64,000 nt of DNA from Ga0074130 sp035565355 (lineage in GTDB: Bacteria; Pseudomonadota; Gammaproteobacteria; Burkholderiales; Rhodocyclaceae). Made by a program: the position numbers and the translations under genes. Below the pieces are notes generated by a model. That model worked only from the letters and a program-made list of their open reading frames with translations. It did no database searches and was not told the origin of the DNA. The stretch is taken from assembly GCA_035565355.1 (NCBI GenBank), contig DATMSM010000044.1, forward strand, positions 1 through 64,000, read 5' to 3'. Below, piece after piece: positions 49,512-59,626 of the stretch; position 1 is the first letter of the stretch, and each line of letters opens with the position of its first letter.

Positions 49512-51179
49512 TCAGCGGCGGCTGCGCGCAATCTGTCGCGACAGCGCAATCAAGGGCAGCAAACCGGCCAGGACGATGGTCAGGGCCGCCGTCGAGGCCT
49601 CGCTCAGACGCTCGTCGGCGGCGAGAATATAGGTCTGGGTGGCCAGCGTGTCGAAGTTGAAGGGGCGCATCACCAGCGTGGCCGGCAGCTCCTTCATCAC
49701 ATCGACGAACACCAGCAGGCCCGCTGTCAAAAGACTGCCGCGCAGCATCGGCAGATGCACGCGGCGCAGAGTTTCGCCCGGCGCGCAGCCCAGGCTCTTC
49801 GCCGCATCCTCCATATTCGGCGTTACCTTGGCGAGTCCTGCCTCCACCGTCTGCAGTGCCATGCCCAGAAAGCGCACCAGATAGGCATAGACCAGGGCAG
49901 CAATGCCGCCGGTCAGGATCAGACCTGGGTTACTGCCGCCCAGGTCTTGCCAGAGCGTTGCCAGCACATGATCAAGACGCGTCACCGGAATCAGTACCCC
50001 CACGGCAATCACGGAACCCGGTACCGCATAGCCCAGGCTGACGACCCGATTGGCCCAGCGCGGCACGCGGCTGCGGCGCGAGCGTGCTGCGTAGGCCAGC
50101 GCGACTGCCAGCAGCATGGCCAGCACTGCCGTCAGCGAAGCCAGCACCACGCTGTTGCGTACGAGAATAAAGAAGCGTGTACCGAATTGCGCATCGCCCT
50201 CGCTCAGCGTCATATCCAGCAGCACTCCCGCCGGCAAGAGGAAGCCAATGATCAGGGGCAACAGGCACAAGCCACTCGCCGCCCAGCCGCGCCAGCCTGT
50301 GAGCGTACGGCTCACGACGCTGCGGCTGCGTGCGGCGCCGGCACCGAAACGGGCGCGGCCGCGGCTGAAATGCTCCAGCGCCAACAGTAGAAACACAAAG
50401 CTGAGCAGACAACCCGCCAGCTGTGCCGAGGCCACGCGGTCACCCAGCGCAAACCAGGTGCGGTAAATGCCGGTGGTAAAGGTATCGACGCCGAAATAGG
50501 CCACCGTGCCGTAATCGGCCAGGGTTTCCATCAAGGCCAGGGCGGTGCCGGCCACGAGGGCGGGCCGCGCCAGTGGCAGCGACACGCGCCAGAAGCTCTC
50601 CCACGGCGACAGCCCCAGCGAACGCGCCGCCTCCAGCGCAGAGCCGGCCCGCTCCAGAAAGACGGTGCGCGCCAGCAGATACACATAGGGATAGAGCACG
50701 CAGATGAACAGCACGATCGCGCCACCCAGGCTGCGCACATCAGGAAACCAGTAGTCGCCGTAGTTCCAGCCAAAAACCTCACGCAGCCAACTCTGCACCG
50801 GGCCGACGAACTGCAGCAAGTCGGTATAGGTATAGGCCATGACATAGGCCGGCATGGCCAGCGGGATCACCAGCGCCCACTCGAAGATACGGCGTCCGGG
50901 AAAGTCATGCATCGCCGTGAGCCAGGCCGCGCCGACGCCAACCGCCGTCACACCCACCCCAACGCCCAGGCACAGCCACACGGTATTGAGCACGTACTCA
51001 GGCAGGACCGTCGCCAGCAGATGCGCCCAGGTGTCGCCGGTACCGCTGAAGAAGAGATTGCTGCCGACCACGAACACGGGCAGCGCCACCAGCGCTGCAA
51101 TCAGCACGGCAGCCAGGGCAGCAAGAGGGGTAAAGGGCAGGCGCAAGGGGTTCCAGCGAAGGAAGGCGAAGCCGCGCAT
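49512..51179 (-). CDS. fbpB: iron(III) ABC transporter permease
   Basis: A 555-residue double-length permease (two six-helix halves) of the FbpB type. Each half carries an EAA loop: ERAGSALEAARSLGLSPWES in the first and VTPNMEDAAKSLGCAPGETL in the second, which contact the ATPase. I place the start at ATG 51179, where the membrane protein begins (MRGFAFLRW); the frame is open to 51665, but that part lies antisense within fbpC and looks non-coding. The gene points away from fbpC and toward fbpA, an unusual arrangement for one transporter. Confidence 0.9.
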   Translation of the reverse strand: MRGFAFLRWNPLRLPFTPLAALAAVLIAALVALPVFVVGSNLFFSGTGDTWAHLLATVLPEYVLNTVWLCLGVGVGVTAVGVGAAWLTAMHDFPGRRIFEWALVIPLAMPAYVMAYTYTDLLQFVGPVQSWLREVFGWNYGDYWFPDVRSLGGAIVLFICVLYPYVYLLARTVFLERAGSALEAARSLGLSPWESFWRVSLPLARPALVAGTALALMETLADYGTVAYFGVDTFTTGIYRTWFALGDRVASAQLAGCLLSFVFLLLALEHFSRGRARFGAGAARSRSVVSRTLTGWRGWAASGLCLLPLIIGFLLPAGVLLDMTLSEGDAQFGTRFFILVRNSVVLASLTAVLAMLLAVALAYAARSRRSRVPRWANRVVSLGYAVPGSVIAVGVLIPVTRLDHVLATLWQDLGGSNPGLILTGGIAALVYAYLVRFLGMALQTVEAGLAKVTPNMEDAAKSLGCAPGETLRRVHLPMLRGSLLTAGLLVFVDVMKELPATLVMRPFNFDTLATQTYILAADERLSEASTAALTIVLAGLLPLIALSRQIARSRR

Positions 51180-51227
51180 TATAATTGAGGGTGATTCACA
51201 CTCCGCCTCCCGGGCACGCAAACCAAC

Positions 51228-52289
51228 GTGAGCCAAACCGCCGCACTCCTGCAGATCAAGGGCCTCCAGCATCGCTACGGCGAGCAGGTCGTGATCGACA
51301 ATCTTTCGCTGCAACTTGCCGAGGGCGAGATCGGTTGCTTGCTTGGCAGCTCCGGTTGCGGCAAGACCACGGTGTTGCGCTGCATCGCCGGCTTCGAGCA
51401 TGCGCAGGGCGGACGAATCGAGGTTGCGGGCGTCACTCTGAGCGCACCAGGACAACACATGCCGCCGGAACGCCGCCGCATCGGCATGGTGTTCCAGGAC
51501 TACGCGCTGTTTCCCCATCTCGACATCGCCACCAATATCGCCTTCGGCCTGCGCGGCCTGTCGGCAACAGAGGCCGCTGCGCGTGTTGAGGAACTGCTCG
51601 AACTGATCGGCCTCGCCGGCCGCAGCAAGCGCTATCCGCACGAGATTTCCGGCGGCCAGCAGCAACGCGTGGCCCTCGCCCGCGCACTGGCGCCCCGACC
51701 ACGCCTGCTCCTGCTCGATGAGCCCTTCAGCAATCTCGACGTGGAACTGCGCGAGCGGCTTTCACAGGAGGTGCGCAGCATTCTCAAGCAGAGCGGCACC
51801 ACGGCGATATTGGTGACGCACGACCAGAACGAAGCTTTCGCCGTGGCCGACAAGGTCGGCGTCATGCGCGCCGGCCGCATCGAGCAGTGGGACACACCTT
51901 ATCGCCTCTATCATCAGCCGGAAACCCGTTACGTCGCCGACTTCATCGGCCAGGGCGCCTTCCTGGCAGGCACGGCGGTGGACAGCCATACCGTGGCCAT
52001 GGAGCTGGGGGCGCTGCAAAGCCTCAGCCCCATCGACTGCCACGATCCCGCCCCCATGCAGATCTTGCTGCGTCCCGACGATGTGGTGCATGACGACGCC
52101 AGCACACTGACGGCCGAAGTGGTCAACCGCATCTTCCGCGGCGCCGACTTCCTCTACACCCTGCGCCTGGCCTCGGGCGCCGAAGTGCTGTCGCTAGTGC
52201 CCTCACACCATAACCACGCCATCGGCGAACACATCGGCATCCGCATCGATGCCGATCACGTCGTCACTTTCCGAGCCGGGCAGACTTGA
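51228..52289 (+). CDS. fbpC: iron(III) ABC transporter ATP-binding protein
   Basis: A 353-residue ABC ATPase with a C-terminal TOBE-like regulatory domain, as in FbpC/PotA. Walker A is LLGSSGCGKTTVLRCIAG, the Q loop VFQDYALFPH, the signature EISGGQQQRVALARAL, and Walker B LLLLDEPFSNLDVELRE with the switch histidine in ILVTHDQNEAF. The start codon is GTG at 51228. It is divergent to fbpB across 48 bases. Its stop overlaps the start of aat, so transport and N-degron tagging genes share a transcript. Confidence 0.92.
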   Translation: MSQTAALLQIKGLQHRYGEQVVIDNLSLQLAEGEIGCLLGSSGCGKTTVLRCIAGFEHAQGGRIEVAGVTLSAPGQHMPPERRRIGMVFQDYALFPHLDIATNIAFGLRGLSATEAAARVEELLELIGLAGRSKRYPHEISGGQQQRVALARALAPRPRLLLLDEPFSNLDVELRERLSQEVRSILKQSGTTAILVTHDQNEAFAVADKVGVMRAGRIEQWDTPYRLYHQPETRYVADFIGQGAFLAGTAVDSHTVAMELGALQSLSPIDCHDPAPMQILLRPDDVVHDDASTLTAEVVNRIFRGADFLYTLRLASGAEVLSLVPSHHNHAIGEHIGIRIDADHVVTFRAGQT

Positions 52290-53011
52290 TACCCTGGCTG
52301 CCGCCCGAGCCAGTATTCCCCCCGCTGGAATCCGCGCTGAGCGAACCCAATGGCCCGAACGGATTGCTCGCCGCCGGCGGCGACCTCTCCCCTGAGCGCT
52401 TGCTGAGCGCCTACGCACGAGGCATTTTCCCCTGGTTCTCCAAGGGTGACCCCATCCTCTGGTGGAGCCCGGATCCGCGCATGGTGCTGACCCCAAGCGA
52501 GATCATCATCCGTCGCTCCCTGGCCAAGGTGCTGCGCAACTGCACCTATGAAATACGCGTGGATACGGCGTTTGCCGGTGTCATGGCCGCTTGCGCCGCG
52601 CCCCGGCAGGACGGGCAGAGCGGCACCTGGATCGTGCCGGAGATTCAAACCGCCTATGTGCGCCTGCATGAACTTGGTTACGCGCACAGCGTCGAAACCT
52701 GGATAGACGGGAAACTCGCGGGTGGTCTCTACGGCGTAGCCCTGGGTCATGCCTTCTTCGGCGAATCGATGTTCTCGCGCCACAAGGATGCCTCCAAGAT
52801 CGCGCTCGCCCACCTGTGCGTCCTGCTGCAACAGAAAGGTTTTGGCATAATTGATTGCCAGATGGAAACTACTCACCTAGCCTCGCTCGGCGCTCGCCCC
52901 ATCCCTCGCAGCGAATTCGCTGCCCGGCTGGGGGTGCTTGTGCCCCAGCAAGGCGAAGTCGGCCCATGGTCGGCTGCTACCGTGAGCGGACATTTCCGCA
53001 AGGACGCCTGA
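52286..53011 (+). CDS. aat: leucyl/phenylalanyl-tRNA-protein transferase
   Basis: A 241-residue transferase that adds Leu or Phe from aminoacyl-tRNA to proteins with N-terminal Lys or Arg, marking them for ClpS-ClpAP. Family blocks are PNGLLAAGGDLSPERLLSAY, GIFPWFSKGDPILWWSPDPR, and then GKLAGGLYGVALGHAFFGES. The start is a TTG at 52286 overlapping the fbpC stop (TTGA). The product matches the usual length. Bpt follows two bases later. Confidence 0.95.
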   Translation: MIPWLPPEPVFPPLESALSEPNGPNGLLAAGGDLSPERLLSAYARGIFPWFSKGDPILWWSPDPRMVLTPSEIIIRRSLAKVLRNCTYEIRVDTAFAGVMAACAAPRQDGQSGTWIVPEIQTAYVRLHELGYAHSVETWIDGKLAGGLYGVALGHAFFGESMFSRHKDASKIALAHLCVLLQQKGFGIIDCQMETTHLASLGARPIPRSEFAARLGVLVPQQGEVGPWSAATVSGHFRKDA

Positions 53012-53012
53012 G

Positions 53013-53756
53013 ATGGCCTACCTGCGCGACCTTCCCCCCTTCCCGCTGCTGCACTTCTACGCCACGGCGCCTTACGGCTGCTCCTACCTGCCGGGCCGCG
53101 TGGCGCGCTCGCAGGTCGCCACGCCGACCCATCTGATCGACAACGACACCTACGGCGAACTTGTGCGTGCCGGCTTCCGCCGCAGCGGCGTGTTCACCTA
53201 TCGCCCGCACTGCGGCACCTGCCGCGAGTGCGTGCCGGTGCGCCTGCGCGTCGCCGACTTCAAGCCCAATCGCAGCCAGCGCCGCTCGCTCAAGCAGCAC
53301 GCCGCGCTGGTGCCGCGCGAAATGGGCCTGGGCTTCCGCGAGGACCACTATCAGCTTTACCAGCGCTACCAGGCGGCGCGTCACTCCGGCGGCGGCATGG
53401 ACAGCGACAGCCGTGAGCAGTACGCCCAGTTCCTGCTGCAAAGCCACGTCGATAGCTGCCTCGTGGAGTTTCGCGAAGACGGCGTGCTGCGCATGGTCAG
53501 CATCATCGATCTACTCTCGGACGGACTCTCGTCCGTCTATACCTTCTACGATCCGGATATCGAGCACGCCAGCTACGGCACCTTCGGCATCCTGTGGCAG
53601 GTGGCGCAATGCCAGCACCTGAAACTGCCCTATCTGTATCTGGGCTACTGGATACGCGACAGCCAGAAGATGGCGTACAAGGCCAGCTTCCGTCCGCTGG
53701 AACGCTTGAGCGATGAGCCGGGTACCGACAGACTCTGGGTGGATCTCACGCCTTAG
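53013..53756 (+). CDS. bpt: aspartate/glutamate leucyltransferase
   Basis: A 247-residue enzyme of the arginyl-tRNA-protein transferase family. In bacteria the Bpt group transfers leucine to proteins with N-terminal Asp or Glu. Signatures are YGCSYLPGRVARSQVATPTH, then CGTCRECVPVRLRVADFKPN with paired cysteines, and YLGYWIRDSQKMAYKASFRP. It is adjacent to aat and functionally linked to ClpS-ClpA at 6.4-9.0 kb. The length is normal for the family, and the start follows aat after one base. Confidence 0.94.
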   Translation: MAYLRDLPPFPLLHFYATAPYGCSYLPGRVARSQVATPTHLIDNDTYGELVRAGFRRSGVFTYRPHCGTCRECVPVRLRVADFKPNRSQRRSLKQHAALVPREMGLGFREDHYQLYQRYQAARHSGGGMDSDSREQYAQFLLQSHVDSCLVEFREDGVLRMVSIIDLLSDGLSSVYTFYDPDIEHASYGTFGILWQVAQCQHLKLPYLYLGYWIRDSQKMAYKASFRPLERLSDEPGTDRLWVDLTP

Positions 53757-53816
53757 CGCCGGGACTCAGCCCACGCCCCCGAGAAGGGGACGGGAGGCAG
53801 GTTAAAATGCGGCGCT

Positions 53817-54821
53817 ATGCTGCCCTACTCCCTTGCCCGCCCCTTCCTGTTTTCGCTAGACGCGGAAACCGCCCATGAATTCACGCTGAACACCTTGCGT
53901 CGCACGCAGGGACTGATGCCCGCCTGTGCCTCCAGCGGCCGCCCTGTGCATGTGATGGGCATCGACTTTCCCAACCCGGTCGGTCTCGCCGCCGGGCTCG
54001 ACAAGAACGGCGAGTGCATCGAGGCCTGGGGCAAGCTGGGTTTCGGCTTTGTCGAGATCGGCACCGTCACGCCGCGCCCGCAGCCGGGCAACCCCAAGCC
54101 GCGCATGTTCCGCCTGCCGGAGGCCATGGGCATCATCAACCGCATGGGCTTCAACAACCACGGCGTAGACAATCTGCTCGCCAATGTCGCCGCCAGCAAG
54201 TACAAGGGCGTGCTCGGCATCAATATCGGCAAGAATTTCGACACGCCGATCGAGAACGCCGCCGACGACTACCTGATCTGTCTGGACAAGGTCTACGCGG
54301 CCGCCAGCTATGTGACGGTCAATATCTCCTCGCCGAACACCAAGAACCTGCGCCAGTTGCAGGGCGAATCCGAGTTGGATGCCCTGCTCGGCGCATTGAA
54401 GGCGCGGCAGACCGAGCTGACCCAGCGGCACGGCAGATATGTGCCGATCACGCTAAAGATCGCGCCCGATCTCGACGAGGCACAGATCGTGAATATCGCC
54501 GATGCACTGCGCCGTCATCGTATCGACGGCGTGATTGCCACCAACACCACCCTGGGGCGCGCAGGCGTCGAACACCTCAAGTATGGCGCTGAAGCCGGCG
54601 GCCTGTCCGGCGCGCCGGTCTTCGAGAAATCCACCGCCGTAGTCGCGGCACTGAGCCAGGCCCTGGCCGGCGAACTGCCCATCATCGCGGCCGGCGGCAT
54701 CACCGATGGCGCCAAGGCCAAGGCCAAACTCGATGCCGGCGCCAGCCTGGTGCAGATCTACTCGGGCATGATCTTCCGCGGCCCGACGCTGATTGCGGAA
54801 AGCATCCAAGCGACCCGCTGA
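53817..54821 (+). CDS. pyrD: dihydroorotate dehydrogenase (quinone)
   Basis: A 334-residue class 2 dihydroorotate dehydrogenase that oxidises dihydroorotate to orotate in pyrimidine synthesis, passing electrons to quinone at the inner membrane. The N-terminal extension (LPYSLARPFLFSLDAETAHE) is the membrane-associating helix pair typical of class 2. FMN-site blocks are NPVGLAAGLDKNGECIEAWG, NISSPNTKNLRQLQ with the catalytic serine near, and LPIIAAGGITDGAKAK. The length is standard. Confidence 0.96.
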   Translation: MLPYSLARPFLFSLDAETAHEFTLNTLRRTQGLMPACASSGRPVHVMGIDFPNPVGLAAGLDKNGECIEAWGKLGFGFVEIGTVTPRPQPGNPKPRMFRLPEAMGIINRMGFNNHGVDNLLANVAASKYKGVLGINIGKNFDTPIENAADDYLICLDKVYAAASYVTVNISSPNTKNLRQLQGESELDALLGALKARQTELTQRHGRYVPITLKIAPDLDEAQIVNIADALRRHRIDGVIATNTTLGRAGVEHLKYGAEAGGLSGAPVFEKSTAVVAALSQALAGELPIIAAGGITDGAKAKAKLDAGASLVQIYSGMIFRGPTLIAESIQATR

Positions 54822-54935
54822 CCCAAGACCGCTAAGAACTTTAGGTTATATATTTCCTTTTTATAAGTATTTTCCAAATCTAAACGAGTCCAGTAACATC
54901 CGCCTTCCCATAAAAGGCGGTCTGAGTACTTACTC
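54822..54935 (+). promoter_or_regulatory. AT-rich promoter region of the sulfate cluster
   Basis: A 114-base gap that is clearly AT-richer than its neighbours (54835-54885). A hairpin CCGCCTT/AAGGCGG lies at 54900-54920 just before the first gene, without a T run, so it is not a simple terminator. This is where the promoter and any CysB-type activator site for the cluster are expected; I cannot point to a specific box. Confidence 0.4.
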
Positions 54936-55715
54936 ATGGATTTTGGCTATTCAGTTGCAGGTTTCATTGTCGGCGCCATCGTCGGCCTGACGGGTGTCGG
55001 CGGCGGTTCGCTGATGACGCCCCTGCTCGTGCTGATGTTCGGCATCCACCCGGCCAAGGCCGTGGGTACCGACCTGCTCTACGCCGCCATCACCAAATCC
55101 GGCGGTACCTGGGTGCATGCCAGGAAGGGTACGGTGGACTGGAAAATCACCGGCCTGCTCGCCGCCGGCAGCATGCCCGCCACCGTCATCACCCTGCTGC
55201 TGGTGCACTTCTATGCGCCGGGCGGCTTCGGCAATGCGACCCACCTTATCTCCGTAGCGCTGGGTATTGCGTTGCTGTTGACCGCGCTTTCGCTGATCTT
55301 CCGCACCAAGCTGCTGACCTGGGCGCAATCGCGCCAGCGCACGCCGCGCAGCCAGAAGGCGACCGACCGCTTGACCATCCTTACCGGTCTTATCCTCGGC
55401 GTACTCGTTTCGCTGTCTTCCGTGGGCGCGGGCGCCCTGGGCGTCACTGCCCTGCTGTTTTTGTATCCGACGCTGCCAACGGTTAAAATCGTGGGTTCGG
55501 ACATTGCCCATGCCGTGCCCTTGACCCTGGTCGCGGGCATCGGTCACTGGTTCATGGGCAGTGTGGATTTTGAACTGCTGGGGGCGCTGCTGGTCGGCTC
55601 CCTGCCCGGCATCTATCTCGGCAGCCATCTGGCCGTTCGCATTCCGGAAAAAGTATTGCGTCCCAGTCTTGCCGCCATTCTGCTCTTCACCGGCAGCAAG
55701 CTGCTGGCGAACTAG
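54936..55715 (+). CDS. TSUP family membrane transporter (sulfite/sulfate related)
   Basis: A 259-residue membrane protein of the TauE/SafE (TSUP) family with about seven or eight hydrophobic segments. The paired family motif occurs twice: AIVGLTGVGGGSLMTPLLVL in the first half and GVLVSLSSVGAGALGVTALL in the second. Such proteins move sulfite, sulfoacetate or sulfate. It heads the cysI-DUF934-cysH-cysD-cysN run by 31 bases, so it probably handles a sulfur oxyanion for that pathway, in import or in sulfite release. Confidence 0.88.
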   Translation: MDFGYSVAGFIVGAIVGLTGVGGGSLMTPLLVLMFGIHPAKAVGTDLLYAAITKSGGTWVHARKGTVDWKITGLLAAGSMPATVITLLLVHFYAPGGFGNATHLISVALGIALLLTALSLIFRTKLLTWAQSRQRTPRSQKATDRLTILTGLILGVLVSLSSVGAGALGVTALLFLYPTLPTVKIVGSDIAHAVPLTLVAGIGHWFMGSVDFELLGALLVGSLPGIYLGSHLAVRIPEKVLRPSLAAILLFTGSKLLAN

Positions 55716-55746
55716 AACAGATAGAGAACACCCCAAAGGCTCTCCT

Positions 55747-57433
<1,687 letters not shown>

Positions 57434-57441
<8 letters not shown>

Positions 57442-57946
57442 GATAATCAAGCACAACAATATCGTCGACGATAGCTGGACGCTGCTTCGCCTCGCTGAAG
57501 GCGAGACGGCCGAGAGCGTGCAGCTGCCGGCCGGCGACCTCATCGTTCCCCTGGCTGTCTGGCAGGCGCGCAAGACCGAACTGCTGGCCCGACCGCAACG
57601 CGGCGTGTGGCTGGCACCGGACGAACTGGCCCAGGACATCGCCACCGACCTCGCCAACCTGCAGCTCGTCGCCATCGACTTTCCGCAGTTTGCCGACGGC
57701 CGCGGCTATTCCACCGCCGCCCTGCTGCGCAGCCGCTTCGGCTGGCGTGGCGAACTGCGCGCCATCGGCGAGGTGCTCCGGGACCAGCTCTTCTATCTGC
57801 ACCGCGTCGGCTTCGATGCCTATGCGATTCGCGAAGGCAAGGACATCGAGGACGCGCTGAAAGCGCTTAACGACTTCTCCGAAACCTATCAGGCCGCCGT
57901 GGATGAACCACTGCCCCTGTTCCGTCGCCGCGGCCGCGCCGCCTGA
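57434..57946 (+). CDS. DUF934 family protein
   Basis: A 170-residue cytoplasmic protein of the DUF934 family. Visible blocks are LRLAEGETAESVQLPAGDLI, VAIDFPQFADGRGYSTAALL and LRDQLFYLHRVGFDAYAIRE. Its function is unknown, but it occurs almost always next to cysI in proteobacteria lacking cysJ, so a role as electron-transfer or assembly partner of sulfite reductase is often assumed. The ATG at 57434 overlaps the end of cysI by eight bases, and cysH follows eight bases later. Confidence 0.88.
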
Positions 57947-57954
57947 GCCTGAAC

Positions 57955-58674
57955 ATGCCGGACGCAAGACTCAAGGCCAAAAATCATGCGCTGCCGCCTG
58001 AAAAGGTGGAAGCAGCACTGACCCTGCTGCGCCAGGTGGCCAGCGACTATTCGCCGGCCACTTTCGCCAACAGCCTCGGCGCCGAGGACATGGTGCTGAC
58101 GGACATGATCCTGCGCGAGAAGATCGCGCTGGAGATCTTCCTGCTCGACACCGGCCGCCTGCCCATCGAAACCTACGATCTGCTCGCCGCCGTCGAAAAG
58201 CGCTACGGCACCACCTTCAAGGTCTATTACCCCAAGCACGATCTGGTCGAGGAGTATGTGCGTACGCATGGCATCAATGCCTTCTACGAGTCCATCGATC
58301 TGCGCAAGGGCTGCTGCTACGTGCGCAAGGTGGAACCGCTGGGCCGCGCCCTGGCCGGCAAGAAGGCCTGGGTGACGGGCCTGCGCGCCGAACAGGCGGC
58401 CACGCGCAGCGGCCTGCCCTTGCACGAGAAGGACGCGGGCAACGGACTGGAGAAATTCAATCCGCTCGCCGACTGGAGCGAAAAGGATGTGTGGGCCTAT
58501 ATCGCCCAGTACGACGTGCCGTACAACGCCCTGCACGACAAGTTCTACCCCAGCATCGGCTGTGCGCCGTGCACCCGCTCGGTCACGCCGGGCGAGGACA
58601 TACGCTCAGGTCGTTGGTGGTGGGAATCGCCCGAACTGAAAGAGTGCGGTCTGCACGTGAAGAAGTCGGCCTGA
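57955..58674 (+). CDS. cysH: phosphoadenylyl/adenylyl-sulfate reductase
   Basis: A 239-residue reductase producing sulfite from activated sulfate with thioredoxin as donor. LEIFLLDTGRLPIETYDLL is the nucleotide-binding region. The cysteine pattern KGCCYVRK, IGCAPCTR and KECGLH includes the CC and CxxC pairs that hold a 4Fe-4S cluster, which is the mark of the APS-using type rather than the PAPS type of enteric bacteria. The absence of a cysC gene here agrees with APS use. It lies between DUF934 and cysD. Confidence 0.93.
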   Translation: MPDARLKAKNHALPPEKVEAALTLLRQVASDYSPATFANSLGAEDMVLTDMILREKIALEIFLLDTGRLPIETYDLLAAVEKRYGTTFKVYYPKHDLVEEYVRTHGINAFYESIDLRKGCCYVRKVEPLGRALAGKKAWVTGLRAEQAATRSGLPLHEKDAGNGLEKFNPLADWSEKDVWAYIAQYDVPYNALHDKFYPSIGCAPCTRSVTPGEDIRSGRWWWESPELKECGLHVKKSA

Positions 58675-58714
58675 GACGCGGTCAAAAAACTGCGGCAAAA
58701 ACGGAAAAGCAAAG

Positions 58715-59626
58715 ATGAAAACCATGAGTAAAACACTCTCCCATCTCGACTGGCTCGAAGCCGAAGCCATCCACATCATGCGCGAGGTCGCTGGCCAGTG
58801 CGCCAACCCGGCCCTGCTCTTCTCCGGCGGCAAGGACTCGGTCTGCCTGCTGCGCCTCGCCGAAAAAGCTTTCCGCCCGGGCCGCTTCCCCTTCCCGCTG
58901 GTGCATATCGACACCGGCCACAACTACAAGGAAGTGACCGACTTCCGCGACAAGCGTGCCGCCGAACTCGGCGAGCGCCTGATCGTGCGCTCGGTCGAAG
59001 ACTCGATGAAGCGCGGTACCGTCGTGCTGAAGTCGGAGCTAGAACCGCGCAACAAGCACCAGTCGGTGACGCTGCTGGAAACCATCGCCGAGTTCGAGTT
59101 CGACGCCTGTATCGGCGGTGCCCGCCGCGATGAGGAAAAGGCCCGCGCCAAGGAGCGCATCTTCTCCTTCCGCGACGAGTTCGGCCAATGGGACCCGAAG
59201 AACCAGCGCCCCGAGCTTTGGGACCTGTACAACGCGCGCGCCTTCAAGGGCGAAAACATCCGCGCCTTCCCGATCTCGAACTGGACCGAACTGGACGTGT
59301 GGCAATACATCGAGCGCGAAGGCCTCGAACTGCCGTCGATCTACTTCGCCCACCAGCGCCAGATCGTCAAGAAGAACGGCCTGCTGCAACCGGTGACCGA
59401 GGTGACCCCGATCAAGGACGGCGACGTGGCAGAAACCATGACCGTGCGTTTCCGCACCGTCGGCGACATCACCTGCACGGCACCGGTCGAATCGGATGCC
59501 AGCAACATCCGCCAGATCATTGAAGAAACCGCGGCAACCACCGTGACCGAGCGCGGCCAGACGCGTCTGGACGACCAGACCTCGGAAGCCTCAATGGAAC
59601 AACGCAAGAAGGAAGGGTATTTCTAA
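58715..59626 (+). CDS. cysD: sulfate adenylyltransferase subunit 2
   Basis: A 303-residue subunit of ATP sulfurylase, which makes APS from ATP and sulfate. The PP-loop is ALLFSGGKDSVCLLRLAEK near residue 30, followed by VHIDTGHNYKEVTDFRDKRA. Length and sequence are typical. The first ATG is used; an ATG three codons later (58724) is an alternative. The stop codon overlaps the cysN start by one base (TAATG), so the two subunits are translationally coupled. Confidence 0.96.
   Translation: MKTMSKTLSHLDWLEAEAIHIMREVAGQCANPALLFSGGKDSVCLLRLAEKAFRPGRFPFPLVHIDTGHNYKEVTDFRDKRAAELGERLIVRSVEDSMKRGTVVLKSELEPRNKHQSVTLLETIAEFEFDACIGGARRDEEKARAKERIFSFRDEFGQWDPKNQRPELWDLYNARAFKGENIRAFPISNWTELDVWQYIEREGLELPSIYFAHQRQIVKKNGLLQPVTEVTPIKDGDVAETMTVRFRTVGDITCTAPVESDASNIRQIIEETAATTVTERGQTRLDDQTSEASMEQRKKEGYF

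Noticed and set aside
51173..51182. TATAAT on the minus strand at the start of the iron permease gene
   Set aside because: It overlaps the start codon itself, so it cannot be the -10 box of that gene with the chosen start.
51180..51665. N-terminal extension of the iron permease frame
   Set aside because: This part is antisense to fbpC and not hydrophobic; the membrane protein begins at 51179.
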